A stretch of DNA of 64,000 nt from Bacillota bacterium (GTDB lineage: Bacteria > Bacillota > Clostridia > Christensenellales > SZUA-584), in the NCBI GenBank assembly GCA_023410475.1, contig JAEYPS010000028.1, positions 186,001 through 250,000 of the forward strand, given 5' to 3'. Numbering within the stretch: position 1 is the stretch's first letter; each line of letters begins with the position of its first letter. This document shows, in pieces, positions 43,292 to 52,394 of the stretch. Below the pieces are notes generated by a model, which was not told where the DNA came from, did no database searches, and saw only the letters and a program-made list of their open reading frames with translations. The position numbers and the translations under genes were made by a program.

Positions 43292-43426
43292 GAAAATGGC
43301 CTTGTGGGCTCGAATTTCTTTAAGTGCGTTTTTCCCCGAATATGCATAAATAATTACCGGAAAGCGTTTTTATTGTTCAAAGAGTTCAATTATATATTTA
43401 TATATAACCTTTAAGGAGATGTTCAG

Positions 43427-44938
43427 TTGGATATCAGTTTGTTGAAAGAAAAAAGCCTGATGGATTTGAGAGAGATCGCCAAAATGGCAGGCATCAAGTC
43501 GGTCACCAAATACCGCAAGGGCGAGCTTCTAGACATGCTTTACGACCTTGACAGGAAGGCGCGCATGATGCAGCAGGAGCTGCCGGAAGAGGAGGAGTCT
43601 ATCATACCTTCCTATCAGCAGGATGTGATAGATATGCAGGCCGAGGATGAACAGGACGTGTACGAACGTGAGGACTACGGCGAGCCCGAGAATTCTGCGG
43701 CCAAAAGCGAAGACAAGAAGATGATAGAGTATGTAATGGGCAACGACGCAGTTAACGAGCTTTTGAACAAGGGTGACTGCGGCGACGCTTTGGGCATACT
43801 CGAGGTTTTGCCCGAAGGTTACGGATTCCTTCGAAGCGAGAACTACCTGCCCGGCAACAAGGACGTTTACGTCTCTATGGCTCAGATAAGAAAGTTTAAC
43901 CTAAAGACGGGCGACAAGATAAGAGGAAAGACCCGACCCGCCAAAGACGCCGAGAAGCTGAACGCTCTTTTGTATATAGAGCAGGTAAATGACGATTCGG
44001 TGGAAAAATGCCTCCGGCGCAGGCCGTTTGAGGAGCTGACGCCTATACATCCCCAGGAGAGGCTCACATTGGAGAGACCCGACTCTCAAAGGGACCTTGC
44101 CATAAGGCTCATAGACCTTATATCTCCCATAGGAAAGGGGCAAAGAGGCCTTGTCGTCTCTCCGCCCAAGGCAGGCAAGACGATAATGCTTAAAAAAATA
44201 GCGAATAGTATAACAAATAATTATCCGGACGTGCACCTCATAGTGCTGCTTATAGACGAGCGGCCCGAAGAGGTAACGGATATGCAGCGCTCAACGTCGG
44301 GCGAGGTCGTCTACTCGACGTTCGACGAGAAGCCCGAGAACCATACGAGGGTTTCCGAGATGGTCATAGAGAGGGCAAAGAGGCTCGTAGAGCAGGGTAA
44401 AGATGTTGTGGTGCTGCTAGACAGCATAACGAGGCTCGCGCGCGCGTATAACCTTATCATACCGCCCACGGGCAGGACGCTCTCGGGAGGCCTTGACCCC
44501 GGTTCGCTTTATAAGCCCAAGAGATTTTTCGGAGCCGCGAGAAACATAGAATTCGGCGGAAGCCTTACTATCATAGCGACTGCGCTCGTGGATACCGGCT
44601 CGAGGATGGACGAGATAATCTACGAGGAGTTCAAGGGCACCGGAAACATGGAGATACACCTTGACCGCCGCCTGTCCGAGAAGCGCATATTCCCGGCAAT
44701 CGACCTTAATAAGTCGAGCACGAGGCGCGAAGAGCTGCTGCTCTCGAAGAGGGAGCTTGACGGCATCTGGACAATAAGAAAGGTGATGGCCAACGGCAAC
44801 ACCGCCGACGTGACCGAGCAGCTCATTGCCATGCTCGCCAAGACTCAGACAAACATGGATTTTCTGGATAAGCTTAAGAACTGGATAAGCGTCTGGGATA
44901 AAGAAGGGTATAACTTCGCACCAAAACAAAGGTTTTAG
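43427..44938 (+). CDS. rho: Transcription termination factor Rho
   Basis: This 503-residue RNA-dependent helicase ends transcription at Rho sites. An N-terminal Rho_N helical domain (about 1-45) is followed by an acidic, glutamate-rich insert (about 50-95), a cold-shock RNA-binding domain (about 118-195), and the RecA-like motor. Walker A SPPKAGKT is at 245-252, the DSITRLARAYN segment carries Walker B, and GGLDP marks the Q-loop. The start codon is TTG at 43427 with AAGGAGAT six bases upstream; no ATG fits. The long acidic insert is common in Gram-positive Rho. The downstream membrane gene begins eight bases later. Confidence 0.96.
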   Translation: MDISLLKEKSLMDLREIAKMAGIKSVTKYRKGELLDMLYDLDRKARMMQQELPEEEESIIPSYQQDVIDMQAEDEQDVYEREDYGEPENSAAKSEDKKMIEYVMGNDAVNELLNKGDCGDALGILEVLPEGYGFLRSENYLPGNKDVYVSMAQIRKFNLKTGDKIRGKTRPAKDAEKLNALLYIEQVNDDSVEKCLRRRPFEELTPIHPQERLTLERPDSQRDLAIRLIDLISPIGKGQRGLVVSPPKAGKTIMLKKIANSITNNYPDVHLIVLLIDERPEEVTDMQRSTSGEVVYSTFDEKPENHTRVSEMVIERAKRLVEQGKDVVVLLDSITRLARAYNLIIPPTGRTLSGGLDPGSLYKPKRFFGAARNIEFGGSLTIIATALVDTGSRMDEIIYEEFKGTGNMEIHLDRRLSEKRIFPAIDLNKSSTRREELLLSKRELDGIWTIRKVMANGNTADVTEQLIAMLAKTQTNMDFLDKLKNWISVWDKEGYNFAPKQRF

Positions 44939-44946
44939 TTGTTGCG

Positions 44947-46959
44947 ATGAATAACGCGCCGGATAGAAAACAGCTGTACAATAAAGTCGTTTATGTGTAC
45001 TTCTGTTTTTTTTCGATGTTTATAGCCGAACGGTTTTTGATGAGCCTCGTATATGGCGCGGCGCTTTTTTTCTCGCTTTCCGCTTTTATAAGGATACTTG
45101 GGTTTTCTGTAAAAACGCCGTTTGACCCCGGCTGGCTTAAGATAATAAAATCCGCGGCAGCGCTGTTTTTTATACTCTCCGCAGCCTATTTATTAGTTCT
45201 ATATCCTTTTTTATTCGTGTTTGAGCACAGCGTTTACGCCATTGCGTTAATCGCGCTGCCGTTTGCAGAGCGTGAGGCTGAAAACTTTATACTGAAACGG
45301 CTTTCAAAAACCGCCGAGCTAAAAAAGCGAGACATCATAAAGCGGGTGATTCCCGTTGAGCTTTTTTTCATTGCGGCGGCCGGCCTCATCGCGCTGGCGG
45401 CTGATACGGGAGCTTTTTCGCCGGTTACGGCGGGCATGGCGCTGGGCATGGCGTTAAACCTTATACGGCAGGTGATTTATCGTGATTACGCCACGGATTA
45501 CCCGCGAACGTCCGAATCTTCGCTCAATATGCGCGAGGTAAGGAGCGCAAGGCTCTATGAGGGCATGGCGATAACGTCGGGCGCGGCGCTCAACATATTC
45601 GCGTTTACCTATATACTGTTTATTATGCTCTCAGGACGGCGCGACTTTTTTCTTGATTTCCTGGTCGTGTTCGGAGGGCTTTCTCTTGTTTTTACAGTAG
45701 TATATCTCGCCACGCACAGGAGCGTAAACTCTGCGCTGATACACAAGATTGGAAAAAACGCGGCATTTATACTTGGGACGGCGGTCTCAATTTTCGCGGT
45801 CTATGTCTTCCGGGACAGCTGGTATCAAGGGCCGCTTATTATCTCCATAAAAACATTGCTGCTGCTTTTCGGGCTGATACTTCAGATGACGGCTGCGCTT
45901 GGGCTTAAAGAAGACGTGCTGCTGGTACTGAGGCTATACGACCAGCGTCTCGACGAAGCGGCGCTGAAAGAGAGAATGGCGAGGCTCGAAGTTTGGTCTG
46001 CGGCGATATCCGAGGCCATCTTCATTATAGTGCTGCTGATAATAATATCAAACCCTTTCTTTTATATGATGGACGTAAGTGAATACATAGAATACGCGCC
46101 GTATGTGGGCGCCAGCGTCGCCGTAATACCTGCGTTTTTCCTTGTCGCATCGCTCGTTTATTCGATAAAGCAGCCTCTGACAAAGAAATTCGGCAGCAGG
46201 CTTAAAGCTTATTTCAGCCTCAGAAAGAGGGGCTGGCAAAACCCCGATATGGAAAAAAGGCTCAGGAGTGTGCTTATAAAGAAGTACAAAAAAAGAATAG
46301 GCGTGTACATCATACGCGCGTTCCTTAAGGGAGTAATGTATCATTGCGTAACAGGCAGGGAGCATGTAACCGAGCTGCCCGGGGTGTTCGTGTTCAACCA
46401 CGGAGAGCTTTACGGGCCGATAGCCGCGGTGGTCTTCCTTCCGTACGACATACGCCCGTGGATACTCGACAAGATGATAGACAAAAAGCGCATAACTGAT
46501 CACATATACGATGGCACGTTCGCAAGGATAGCGTGGCTGCCTGTGTTTTTAAGAAAATTTATTGCCAAAGCATTGAGCCCTATAATTGTGTGGGCGCTCA
46601 GATCGTTCGAGCCTGTTCCCGTCTACCGCGGAGCGGGAAGGGATATTTTGAAAACATTCAAGCTGTCGATAGAATGCCTTAACTCCGGAGACAGCATACT
46701 GCTTTTTCCTGAAAACCCCGAAGAGGACTACGGCGAAAAGGTAAGCGAGTTTTACTCGGGGTTCGCGGGGCTAGGGCGCATGTATCACCGTGACACGGGG
46801 AGGAGCGTTACGTTTTATCCCGTGTTTGCCAGCAAACGCAGCCGGATACTTCGTATAGGAGCGGGCGTAACATATGATGCCGAGGGAAAAAGTGAGAAGG
46901 ACAGGATAGTAAAAACGCTTAGAAAAAGCATGGCAGAACTGCAAAGCCTGGACGAATAA
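44947..46959 (+). CDS. Polytopic membrane protein with PlsC-like acyltransferase domain
   Basis: This 670-residue protein has about ten transmembrane segments (roughly residues 13-410) followed by a cytoplasmic domain (about 450-668) resembling lysophospholipid acyltransferases. The FPEN motif at 587-590 is the family's FPEGT-like block. The catalytic block HX4D would be H485, but the sixth position is G490 instead of aspartate (NHGELYGP), so activity is doubtful or altered. It likely acts on lipids at the inner membrane face. It follows rho closely and may be cotranscribed with it. I know no characterised homologue of this architecture. Confidence 0.65.
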   Translation: MNNAPDRKQLYNKVVYVYFCFFSMFIAERFLMSLVYGAALFFSLSAFIRILGFSVKTPFDPGWLKIIKSAAALFFILSAAYLLVLYPFLFVFEHSVYAIALIALPFAEREAENFILKRLSKTAELKKRDIIKRVIPVELFFIAAAGLIALAADTGAFSPVTAGMALGMALNLIRQVIYRDYATDYPRTSESSLNMREVRSARLYEGMAITSGAALNIFAFTYILFIMLSGRRDFFLDFLVVFGGLSLVFTVVYLATHRSVNSALIHKIGKNAAFILGTAVSIFAVYVFRDSWYQGPLIISIKTLLLLFGLILQMTAALGLKEDVLLVLRLYDQRLDEAALKERMARLEVWSAAISEAIFIIVLLIIISNPFFYMMDVSEYIEYAPYVGASVAVIPAFFLVASLVYSIKQPLTKKFGSRLKAYFSLRKRGWQNPDMEKRLRSVLIKKYKKRIGVYIIRAFLKGVMYHCVTGREHVTELPGVFVFNHGELYGPIAAVVFLPYDIRPWILDKMIDKKRITDHIYDGTFARIAWLPVFLRKFIAKALSPIIVWALRSFEPVPVYRGAGRDILKTFKLSIECLNSGDSILLFPENPEEDYGEKVSEFYSGFAGLGRMYHRDTGRSVTFYPVFASKRSRILRIGAGVTYDAEGKSEKDRIVKTLRKSMAELQSLDE

Positions 46960-46993
46960 TAACAGAAGCATGGATTTTGTGTGAGGCGTGGAT

Positions 46994-47401
46994 ATGAGAC
47001 TGTTTGTCAATAAGCTGACGCAAGAATACGCGAAGCAGCTTTGCGGCTGGAAGTATGAAGGTGAATATTCAGTATATAATGTCTCATGGGAGACAGCTGC
47101 AGAGCAAAAATGGCCTGTTGCAGACCCAATGGCAAGAGAGTCTGATTTTCGTTCCGTTATAGATGAGAATGGCAACTTTATAGGCTTTTTTCGTATGACG
47201 AAAGACGAACACGCAAAAGTTGAGATCGGACTCGGATTGAAACCCGAGCTTTGCGGACAAGGCCTTGGGAAAGATTTTGTTAAATTGATTACCAAATATA
47301 CATTGAACCATTATCCGAACCGTTACGTGTACATGCAGGTCAGGACGTTTAACGCGAGGGCGGTCAAATGTTATGAAGCGTGCGGATATAAAGTTGTATA
47401 A
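46994..47401 (+). CDS. GNAT family N-acetyltransferase
   Basis: This 135-residue acetyltransferase has the acetyl-CoA binding motif around LCGQGLGKDFV (residues about 84-94) and the late FNARAVKCYEACGYK block, as in RimI- and RimJ-like enzymes. I place the start at ATG 46994, seven bases after GAGG. GTG at 46988 is in frame but touches that site. The substrate is unknown: many such enzymes acetylate small amines or protein N-termini. It lies 30 bases after the acyltransferase-like gene. Confidence 0.82.
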   Translation: MRLFVNKLTQEYAKQLCGWKYEGEYSVYNVSWETAAEQKWPVADPMARESDFRSVIDENGNFIGFFRMTKDEHAKVEIGLGLKPELCGQGLGKDFVKLITKYTLNHYPNRYVYMQVRTFNARAVKCYEACGYKVV

Positions 47402-47469
47402 AAGCACCGAAAAGAATATCCTTGGGGCAGTAACGAATACTTTCTTATGGAGTATCAGCAGGTATAAGA

Positions 47470-48084
47470 TCAGGCCGGCATTTCTTTAAGCTTATGGCAG
47501 AGAAGCTCCGGGACAGACTTGCCGAGCGATACGTTTTTTATTAGTTCAAGGAACGCGTCCTCGCCGCCGGCGGTGACGCATACATCAGCAGTAACGTCCT
47601 GCGTAAACGTAATATCTTCAAACGTATAGCCCGCGCCTACCAATACGTTTTCGGCCTTCGCCCATACGCCGTACGGAAACGAGCACTTATAAAGGCTGCA
47701 CGGTATTAGCCTCACCTTTGGCGCTGCTTCAAGAGTCTCGGAGGCGCTCCTAGTATAAGCGCGCACGAGTCCGCCCGCGCCTAGCAACGTTCCGCCGAAA
47801 TAACGCGTGGAGATGACAAGAACATCGGACAGCCCCGATTTTTTTATTACGTCGAGCATGGGGAGGCCGGCGGTGCCCTGAGGCTCACCGTCGTCGCTGT
47901 AGCGCATAACTCCGCTTTCAAGCACATATGCCCAGCAGTTGTGCGCGGCGTCGTAACGCTGCTTTTTGCGCTTTTCTATTTCGAGCAGCGCTTGCCGCTC
48001 AGATTCTGCCCTGAGCGCAAGCCCTATAAATTTTGATTTTTTCTCTGTGAAGCTGGTTTCGGTAATGCATTTTACTGTGATCAT
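47470..48084 (-). CDS. YigZ/IMPACT family protein
   Basis: This 204-residue protein belongs to the YigZ (UPF0029/IMPACT) family. The N-terminal domain contains KKSKFIG and the family signature YSDDGEPQGTAGLP, then STRYFGGTLLGAGGLVRAY (residues about 60-110). The C-terminal half is a ferredoxin-like domain related to EF-G domain IV. The family is linked to translation and stress control in eukaryotes; in bacteria its role is unclear. It overlaps the GNAT gene upstream by four bases, in a leftward operon with tyrS. Confidence 0.9.
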   Translation of the reverse strand: MITVKCITETSFTEKKSKFIGLALRAESERQALLEIEKRKKQRYDAAHNCWAYVLESGVMRYSDDGEPQGTAGLPMLDVIKKSGLSDVLVISTRYFGGTLLGAGGLVRAYTRSASETLEAAPKVRLIPCSLYKCSFPYGVWAKAENVLVGAGYTFEDITFTQDVTADVCVTAGGEDAFLELIKNVSLGKSVPELLCHKLKEMPA

Positions 48085-48512
48085 TGCCCCAACCGCATTT
48101 TTATAGCCCTTGGCTTAAACCCAAGAGAGTTCCAGAACGCCCTGCCGCGCTCGTTCCATACGTAGACTTCAAGGTCCATCTCTCTAACTCCAAGCGTTTC
48201 TATCAGCAGATTAAACGCCGCGGTTCCCGCGCCCTTACGTCTCTCGGCTCGGCATATATAGAAATGATGAAGATAGAAAGGCTCACGGGAACCGTCGACA
48301 AGAGCGTAACCCGCAGTTTTGCCGTCCGAAGTAAACTTAAACGCTTTCTCTCCACGCTCAAGGAACGCTTCCATATCCTCAAAAGCTTGCTGCTGCGTCC
48401 TTTTTATATCCGAGCGCTCGTCTTCTCCAAGCTCAAGAAAAAGCCTGGAGAGCAGCTCTGTGTCTTGACACGGCTCGATGCCGATATTGGATACCTTCTC
48501 ATCGGCGCTCAT
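48081..48512 (-). CDS. GNAT family N-acetyltransferase, tyrS-linked
   Basis: This 143-residue protein has a GNAT fold with the acetyl-CoA loop in RRKGAGTAAFNLL (about 96-108) and a C-terminal NERGRAFWNSLGFKPR block. Its start codon overlaps the tyrS stop codon by one base (TAATG), so translation is coupled. The substrate is unknown. Its place between tyrS and a YigZ gene does not point to a clear role. Confidence 0.82.
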   Translation of the reverse strand: MSADEKVSNIGIEPCQDTELLSRLFLELGEDERSDIKRTQQQAFEDMEAFLERGEKAFKFTSDGKTAGYALVDGSREPFYLHHFYICRAERRKGAGTAAFNLLIETLGVREMDLEVYVWNERGRAFWNSLGFKPRAIKMRLGQ

Positions 48513-49726
48513 TATTTCAGTACCGCCTTGTGGAACACCTTCTTGCCCTTCTTTATCATAAGTTCGCCGCCCGCAAACAGTGTTTCAGAGACAGGCATGA
48601 ATTCATCCGTCACCTTTTCGCCGTTTGCCGAGATGCCTCCCTGGCTTATGAGTCTTCGCGCCTCGCTCTTGGACGACGCGAGGCCGCAGCAAACGAGAAG
48701 ATCGGTTATGAGCATGCCTTGTATGTCGCCGACGGCAGTTTCGGGTATGGAGCCGCCCTCCGCGCCGCCCGAAAACAGCGCTTCTGCCGCCGCTTTTGCC
48801 TTGTCCGCCTCTTTCTCGCCGTGCACCTGTTTCGTTACCGCGTACGCGAGCGCTATCTTGGCGTCGTTAATGCGCTCGTCGCTGTGTTTGCAGAGCTCTT
48901 TAATCTCATCCATCGGCATGAACGTCAGCAGCGCGAGGCAGTTCTCTACATCGCTGTCCGCCACGTTTCTCCAGTATTGATAGAAGTCGTAAGGAGACGT
49001 CTTATCGGGGTCGAGCCAGACGGCGCCCTTTTCGGTCTTGCCCATCTTGCGCCCGTCGCTCGTCAGGAGCAGCGCGAACGTCATGCCGTAAGCCTCTTTT
49101 CGCTCTTTCCTTCTTATAAGATCGGCGCCCGCTAGTATGTTCGACCACTGGTCGTCACCGCCGAGCTGCAGCTTGCAGCCGTATTCTTTGTTGAGCACAA
49201 GGAAGTCGTATGCCTGCATCAGCATGTAATTGAACTCAAGGAACGTGAGCCCCTTTTCCATGCGTGTCTTGTAGCAATCTGCGGTAAGCATCCTGTTCAC
49301 CGAGAAATGCACGCCGACGTCGCGCAGGAATTCCACATAGTTTAACTTCAAGAGCCAGTCGGCGTTGTTTACCATCAGCGCTTTGCCTTCGCCAAAATCC
49401 AGGAAACGTCCGATCTGCTTTTTAAAAGCGCTGGCGTTTGCATCTATGTCGTCAGCGGACAGCATCTTTCTAAGGTCGGCGCGCCCCGAGGGGTCTCCTA
49501 TCATCGTCGTTCCTCCGCCGATCAGCGCTATCGGCCTGTGCCCGGCCTGCTGCATATGAGCCATCGCCATAAGCTGCACATAGTGGCCTATATGAAGGCT
49601 GTCCGCAGTTGGGTCGAACCCTATATAAAAGGAAACGCTTTCACGCCCAAGCATCTCGTTTAAGCCCTCGTGCGTTACCTGCCGGATATATCCTCTCTCA
49701 AAAAGCACATCATAAACGTTTTTCAT
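48512..49726 (-). CDS. tyrS: Tyrosyl-tRNA synthetase
   Basis: This 404-residue class I synthetase charges tRNA-Tyr. The ATP-binding HIGH motif is at 45-48, the KMSKS-like loop reads KMGKT near residue 230, and a C-terminal S4 RNA-binding domain (about 340-400) begins near ITDLLVCCGLASSKSEAR. I start at ATG 49726, seven bases after AGGGAGG. The open frame reaches further to 49933 but that part is promoter. No T-box leader is present, because only about 25 bases lie between the promoter and the start codon. Confidence 0.96.
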   Translation of the reverse strand: MKNVYDVLFERGYIRQVTHEGLNEMLGRESVSFYIGFDPTADSLHIGHYVQLMAMAHMQQAGHRPIALIGGGTTMIGDPSGRADLRKMLSADDIDANASAFKKQIGRFLDFGEGKALMVNNADWLLKLNYVEFLRDVGVHFSVNRMLTADCYKTRMEKGLTFLEFNYMLMQAYDFLVLNKEYGCKLQLGGDDQWSNILAGADLIRRKERKEAYGMTFALLLTSDGRKMGKTEKGAVWLDPDKTSPYDFYQYWRNVADSDVENCLALLTFMPMDEIKELCKHSDERINDAKIALAYAVTKQVHGEKEADKAKAAAEALFSGGAEGGSIPETAVGDIQGMLITDLLVCCGLASSKSEARRLISQGGISANGEKVTDEFMPVSETLFAGGELMIKKGKKVFHKAVLK

Positions 49727-49751
49727 ATTATTGCCTCCCTGTCTTATTGGT

Positions 49752-49780
49752 ATTATAGCGGCAAAGACCCGGCGATGCAA
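49752..49780 (-). promoter_or_regulatory. Promoter of the tyrS operon
   Basis: On the minus strand TTGCAT (49775-49780), 17 bases and TATAAT (49752-49757) lie just before the tyrS ribosome site. The rest of 49781-50150 is AT-rich and shows no gene; a weak TTGTCG-N18-CATTAT near 50052-50081 could serve spoVG. Confidence 0.7.
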
Positions 49781-50167
49781 TTGCGTTTTAAGGATGATTT
49801 GAATAATTATAAAACGCGTATAGTATAAAATACTGGACAAAATGTGGTATGTTTGATATAATCTTGTTATTGTAATGGTACATTTAATGCACACAAAGTT
49901 GGTGGTTGGTGTATGTGCAAATCCGAACGACAAGCAGCATTAGTCTTCGATCAGAACGTTCAGACAATTTTTTTATGTGACAAGTATATATTGGTTTTAT
50001 TAGCGCTATAAGCAAGAAATCACAAAATCCGCTAATAAAATGATGCGTATTTTGTCGTATTATGTGTATATTTGCCATTATGAAGTCGTAAGCCTACACA
50101 AAAGAAGGAAAAACGGTACTGTGTATCGAACTAGAAACAAACCGCATTCTTTATAGGAGGATTACCT

Positions 50168-50452
50168 ATGGAAATCACGGACATTCGTATCAGAAGGATC
50201 GAAACGATCGGAAAACTAAAAGCTGTAGTGTCTGTGACGTTCGATGATATGTTCGCAATCCACGATATGAAGATCATCGAAGGGCAAAACGGTTACTTTA
50301 TCGCGATGCCGTCGAGAAGAACATCCAACGGAGAGTACAAGGACATAGCTCACCCTATAAACTCTGAAGCTCGGGCTCTCATTCAAAGCGCAATACTCGA
50401 AAAGTTTGAAAGTTTGCCGGACGACGAAGGATACGCCTCTTTTCAGATGTAA
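50168..50452 (+). CDS. spoVG: Septation protein SpoVG
   Basis: This 94-residue protein matches SpoVG over its whole length: an N-terminal EITDIRIRRI strand, the AVVSVTFDDMFAIHD core and the highly conserved MPSRRTSNGEYKDIAHPI block. SpoVG is a small nucleic-acid-binding regulator affecting septation, sporulation and other processes in Bacillota. AGGAGG lies seven bases upstream. A hairpin terminator follows at 50477. The gene is monocistronic. Confidence 0.96.
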   Translation: MEITDIRIRRIETIGKLKAVVSVTFDDMFAIHDMKIIEGQNGYFIAMPSRRTSNGEYKDIAHPINSEARALIQSAILEKFESLPDDEGYASFQM

Positions 50453-50476
50453 GATCGCCAATTATATTATTATTTC

Positions 50477-50500
50477 GCCCGATATTCATTTCGGGCTCTT
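50477..50500. terminator. Terminator between spoVG and the PIN/TRAM gene
   Basis: GCCCGA (50477-50482) pairs with TCGGGC (50491-50496), followed by TCTTATGTT. It stands between two converging genes. Confidence 0.6.
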
Positions 50501-50512
50501 ATGTTGCTCGCG

Positions 50513-51604
50513 TTATCTGATCTTCGCGAATATCATTCTTCCTGCTGCGGTTTGAAGCACGCTCGTTACAATTACGCAAAGCGGCCTGCCCAGCTCGTTC
50601 TTCCCACCTTCGACGACTATCATCGTGCCGTCGTCAAGGTATGCTATACCCTGCCCCGGCTCTTTTCCCTCTTTGACTACGGTCACCTTCATCTCTTCGC
50701 CGGGCAGCACCACAGGCTTTACGGCGTTTGCGAGTTCGTTTATATTGAGCACCTGAACGCTCTTGACAGCCGCTACTTTATTAAGGTTGTAGTCGTTCGT
50801 TACGACTATGCCTCCCATGTCTTTCGCAAGATACAAAAGCTTCGAATCGACGTCCGACGCTTCCTCTACCTCGGCGTGCACTATCTTTACGGGCAAGTTG
50901 AGTTCCGTCTGAATACGTTTTAATATGTCGAGACCGCGCCTTCCCCTGTTTCTTTTAAGGTCGTCGGAAGAGTCGGCGATATGCCGAAGCTCATCGAGTA
51001 CAAACTCGGGTATGATAAGCGCTCCTTCTATAATGCCGGTGTTGCATATGTCAAAAATTCGTCCGTCTATGATAACGCTCGTATCCAACAGCTTGGGCTT
51101 GGCGGTATCAGAATCTTTGGTTTTTTCGTCTTTGTGCCTCCTGAAAAAACCCGATTCAAACATCTCGGGCCTGTGCCTCACAAATACGGATATACCAAGG
51201 TACACGCATACGATATAGACGATGACGTTTATAAGCCCTGCCAGCCAGGCTATAAGTATTATGTTGTTTATAAGCTGCGACAGCAAAAACGCGACAAGCA
51301 GCCCCAAAATCAGCCCAATTACCGCGGGCAGCACTACGCTTGCCGGGAGCTTTGCTATCCTCTTGTCCGCTCTTTTTGCGCTTTTTAATATAAACTCGAC
51401 CAATGACCTTGATAAAAAAAGAAAAATGATTCCTGTGATTATACCCGAAGAGATATAAATAAGAAAACTCGCCCATGGCTGAAGCTGGGTGGTCGCGTCG
51501 AGGACGTTAAGGTTGTTAAGAAGCTCAAAAACGAGCGCTGCAAGACCGGGGCCCACAAACAGCCCGACTAACGTAATAAAAAAACGTGCAATATTTTTGC
51601 CCAT
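50513..51604 (-). CDS. PIN/TRAM domain membrane protein (YacL-like)
   Basis: This 363-residue protein has four transmembrane helices (about 5-145), a PIN nuclease-like domain beginning near LDTSVIIDGRIFDI (about 177) with further acidic residues, and a C-terminal TRAM domain. This is the architecture of Bacillus YacL. PIN domains cut RNA with bound metal; the cellular target of YacL is unknown. As in Bacillus it lies next to carD, here 58 bases downstream of it on the same strand. Confidence 0.9.
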   Translation of the reverse strand: MGKNIARFFITLVGLFVGPGLAALVFELLNNLNVLDATTQLQPWASFLIYISSGIITGIIFLFLSRSLVEFILKSAKRADKRIAKLPASVVLPAVIGLILGLLVAFLLSQLINNIILIAWLAGLINVIVYIVCVYLGISVFVRHRPEMFESGFFRRHKDEKTKDSDTAKPKLLDTSVIIDGRIFDICNTGIIEGALIIPEFVLDELRHIADSSDDLKRNRGRRGLDILKRIQTELNLPVKIVHAEVEEASDVDSKLLYLAKDMGGIVVTNDYNLNKVAAVKSVQVLNINELANAVKPVVLPGEEMKVTVVKEGKEPGQGIAYLDDGTMIVVEGGKNELGRPLCVIVTSVLQTAAGRMIFAKIR

Positions 51605-51662
51605 TAGTCACCTCTGAAAATAGTATAAAAGTATTATATCAACATGATACGCGTAAGGCAAT

Positions 51663-52139
51663 TTAAAGCATTTTTGTTATTAAATTTTTTACTTCTTCAT
51701 CTTTTTTGTTGCTGGCAAGAGCTAGCTCGGACACGAGTATCTGCATTGAAGTTCCAAGCATTTTTTTCTCGCTGGAAGACAGGCTTTTTTTGACTTCGCG
51801 CTTAAGCAAGCTTTTTATGACGGCTGCGATCTCAAATACATTACCGGATTTCATCTTTTCAAGGTTCTCGCGGTTTCGGCGGTTCCAGTTTGATGACTCG
51901 TCGATATCATCGAAATCCCTGAACGATTCGAATACCCGGTTGCATTCGTCGCGCGTTATTATTTTTCGAAGGCCTGACCTTTCGGCGCTCTCAACAGGAA
52001 CGTTTACCTTGATATCGCCCTCAGAGAATTTAAGCACGTAGTAGCTTCTTTTTTCGTCTAAAAAGTTCTTCTCCTCGATAGATTCAATGAAACCTGCGCC
52101 GTGCATGGGATATGAAATTTTGTCTCCCTGCTTAAACAT
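51663..52139 (-). CDS. CarD family transcriptional regulator
   Basis: This 158-residue protein has an N-terminal RNA-polymerase interaction domain (about 1-60, with the KISYPMHGAG start typical of the family) and a helical C-terminal DNA-binding domain. CarD/CdnL proteins stabilise open promoter complexes, often at rRNA genes. I start at ATG 52139, five bases after AGGAGG; the GTG at 52142 is too close to that site. It probably forms an operon with the PIN/TRAM gene, an arrangement also found in Bacillus. Confidence 0.92.
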   Translation of the reverse strand: MFKQGDKISYPMHGAGFIESIEEKNFLDEKRSYYVLKFSEGDIKVNVPVESAERSGLRKIITRDECNRVFESFRDFDDIDESSNWNRRNRENLEKMKSGNVFEIAAVIKSLLKREVKKSLSSSEKKMLGTSMQILVSELALASNKKDEEVKNLITKML

Positions 52140-52394
52140 CACTGCCTCCTACATTAATATGATATAGCAGGCGGGATGCTTTGTCAAATAAGCACATAGG
52201 CTAAAACGCGCAAATATTGGCGCACTAACGATTAACGGCGTGCATATTTAATAGTATCAGATAAAACAAAGGAGGGATGCCATACGTACAGCGAAAGAGA
52301 GTTTTTATCCGCTGTTGCGGAGATTTTCGCAGACTCGAACGCGCCCGGGCTTCGCGGCAGAGTTTGGCTTACGGACACATCGGAGGGAGTTAGA

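Noticed and set aside
49727..49933. N-terminal extension of tyrS, or a T-box leader
   Set aside because: The extra frame covers the promoter at 49752-49780, and the remaining leader of about 25 bases is far too short for a T-box.
52277..52393. Separate small gene starting at ATG 52277
   Set aside because: The frame encodes an arginine-rich peptide, while the same DNA in another frame matches the superoxide dismutase N-terminus. The AAAGGAGG is only one base from the ATG.
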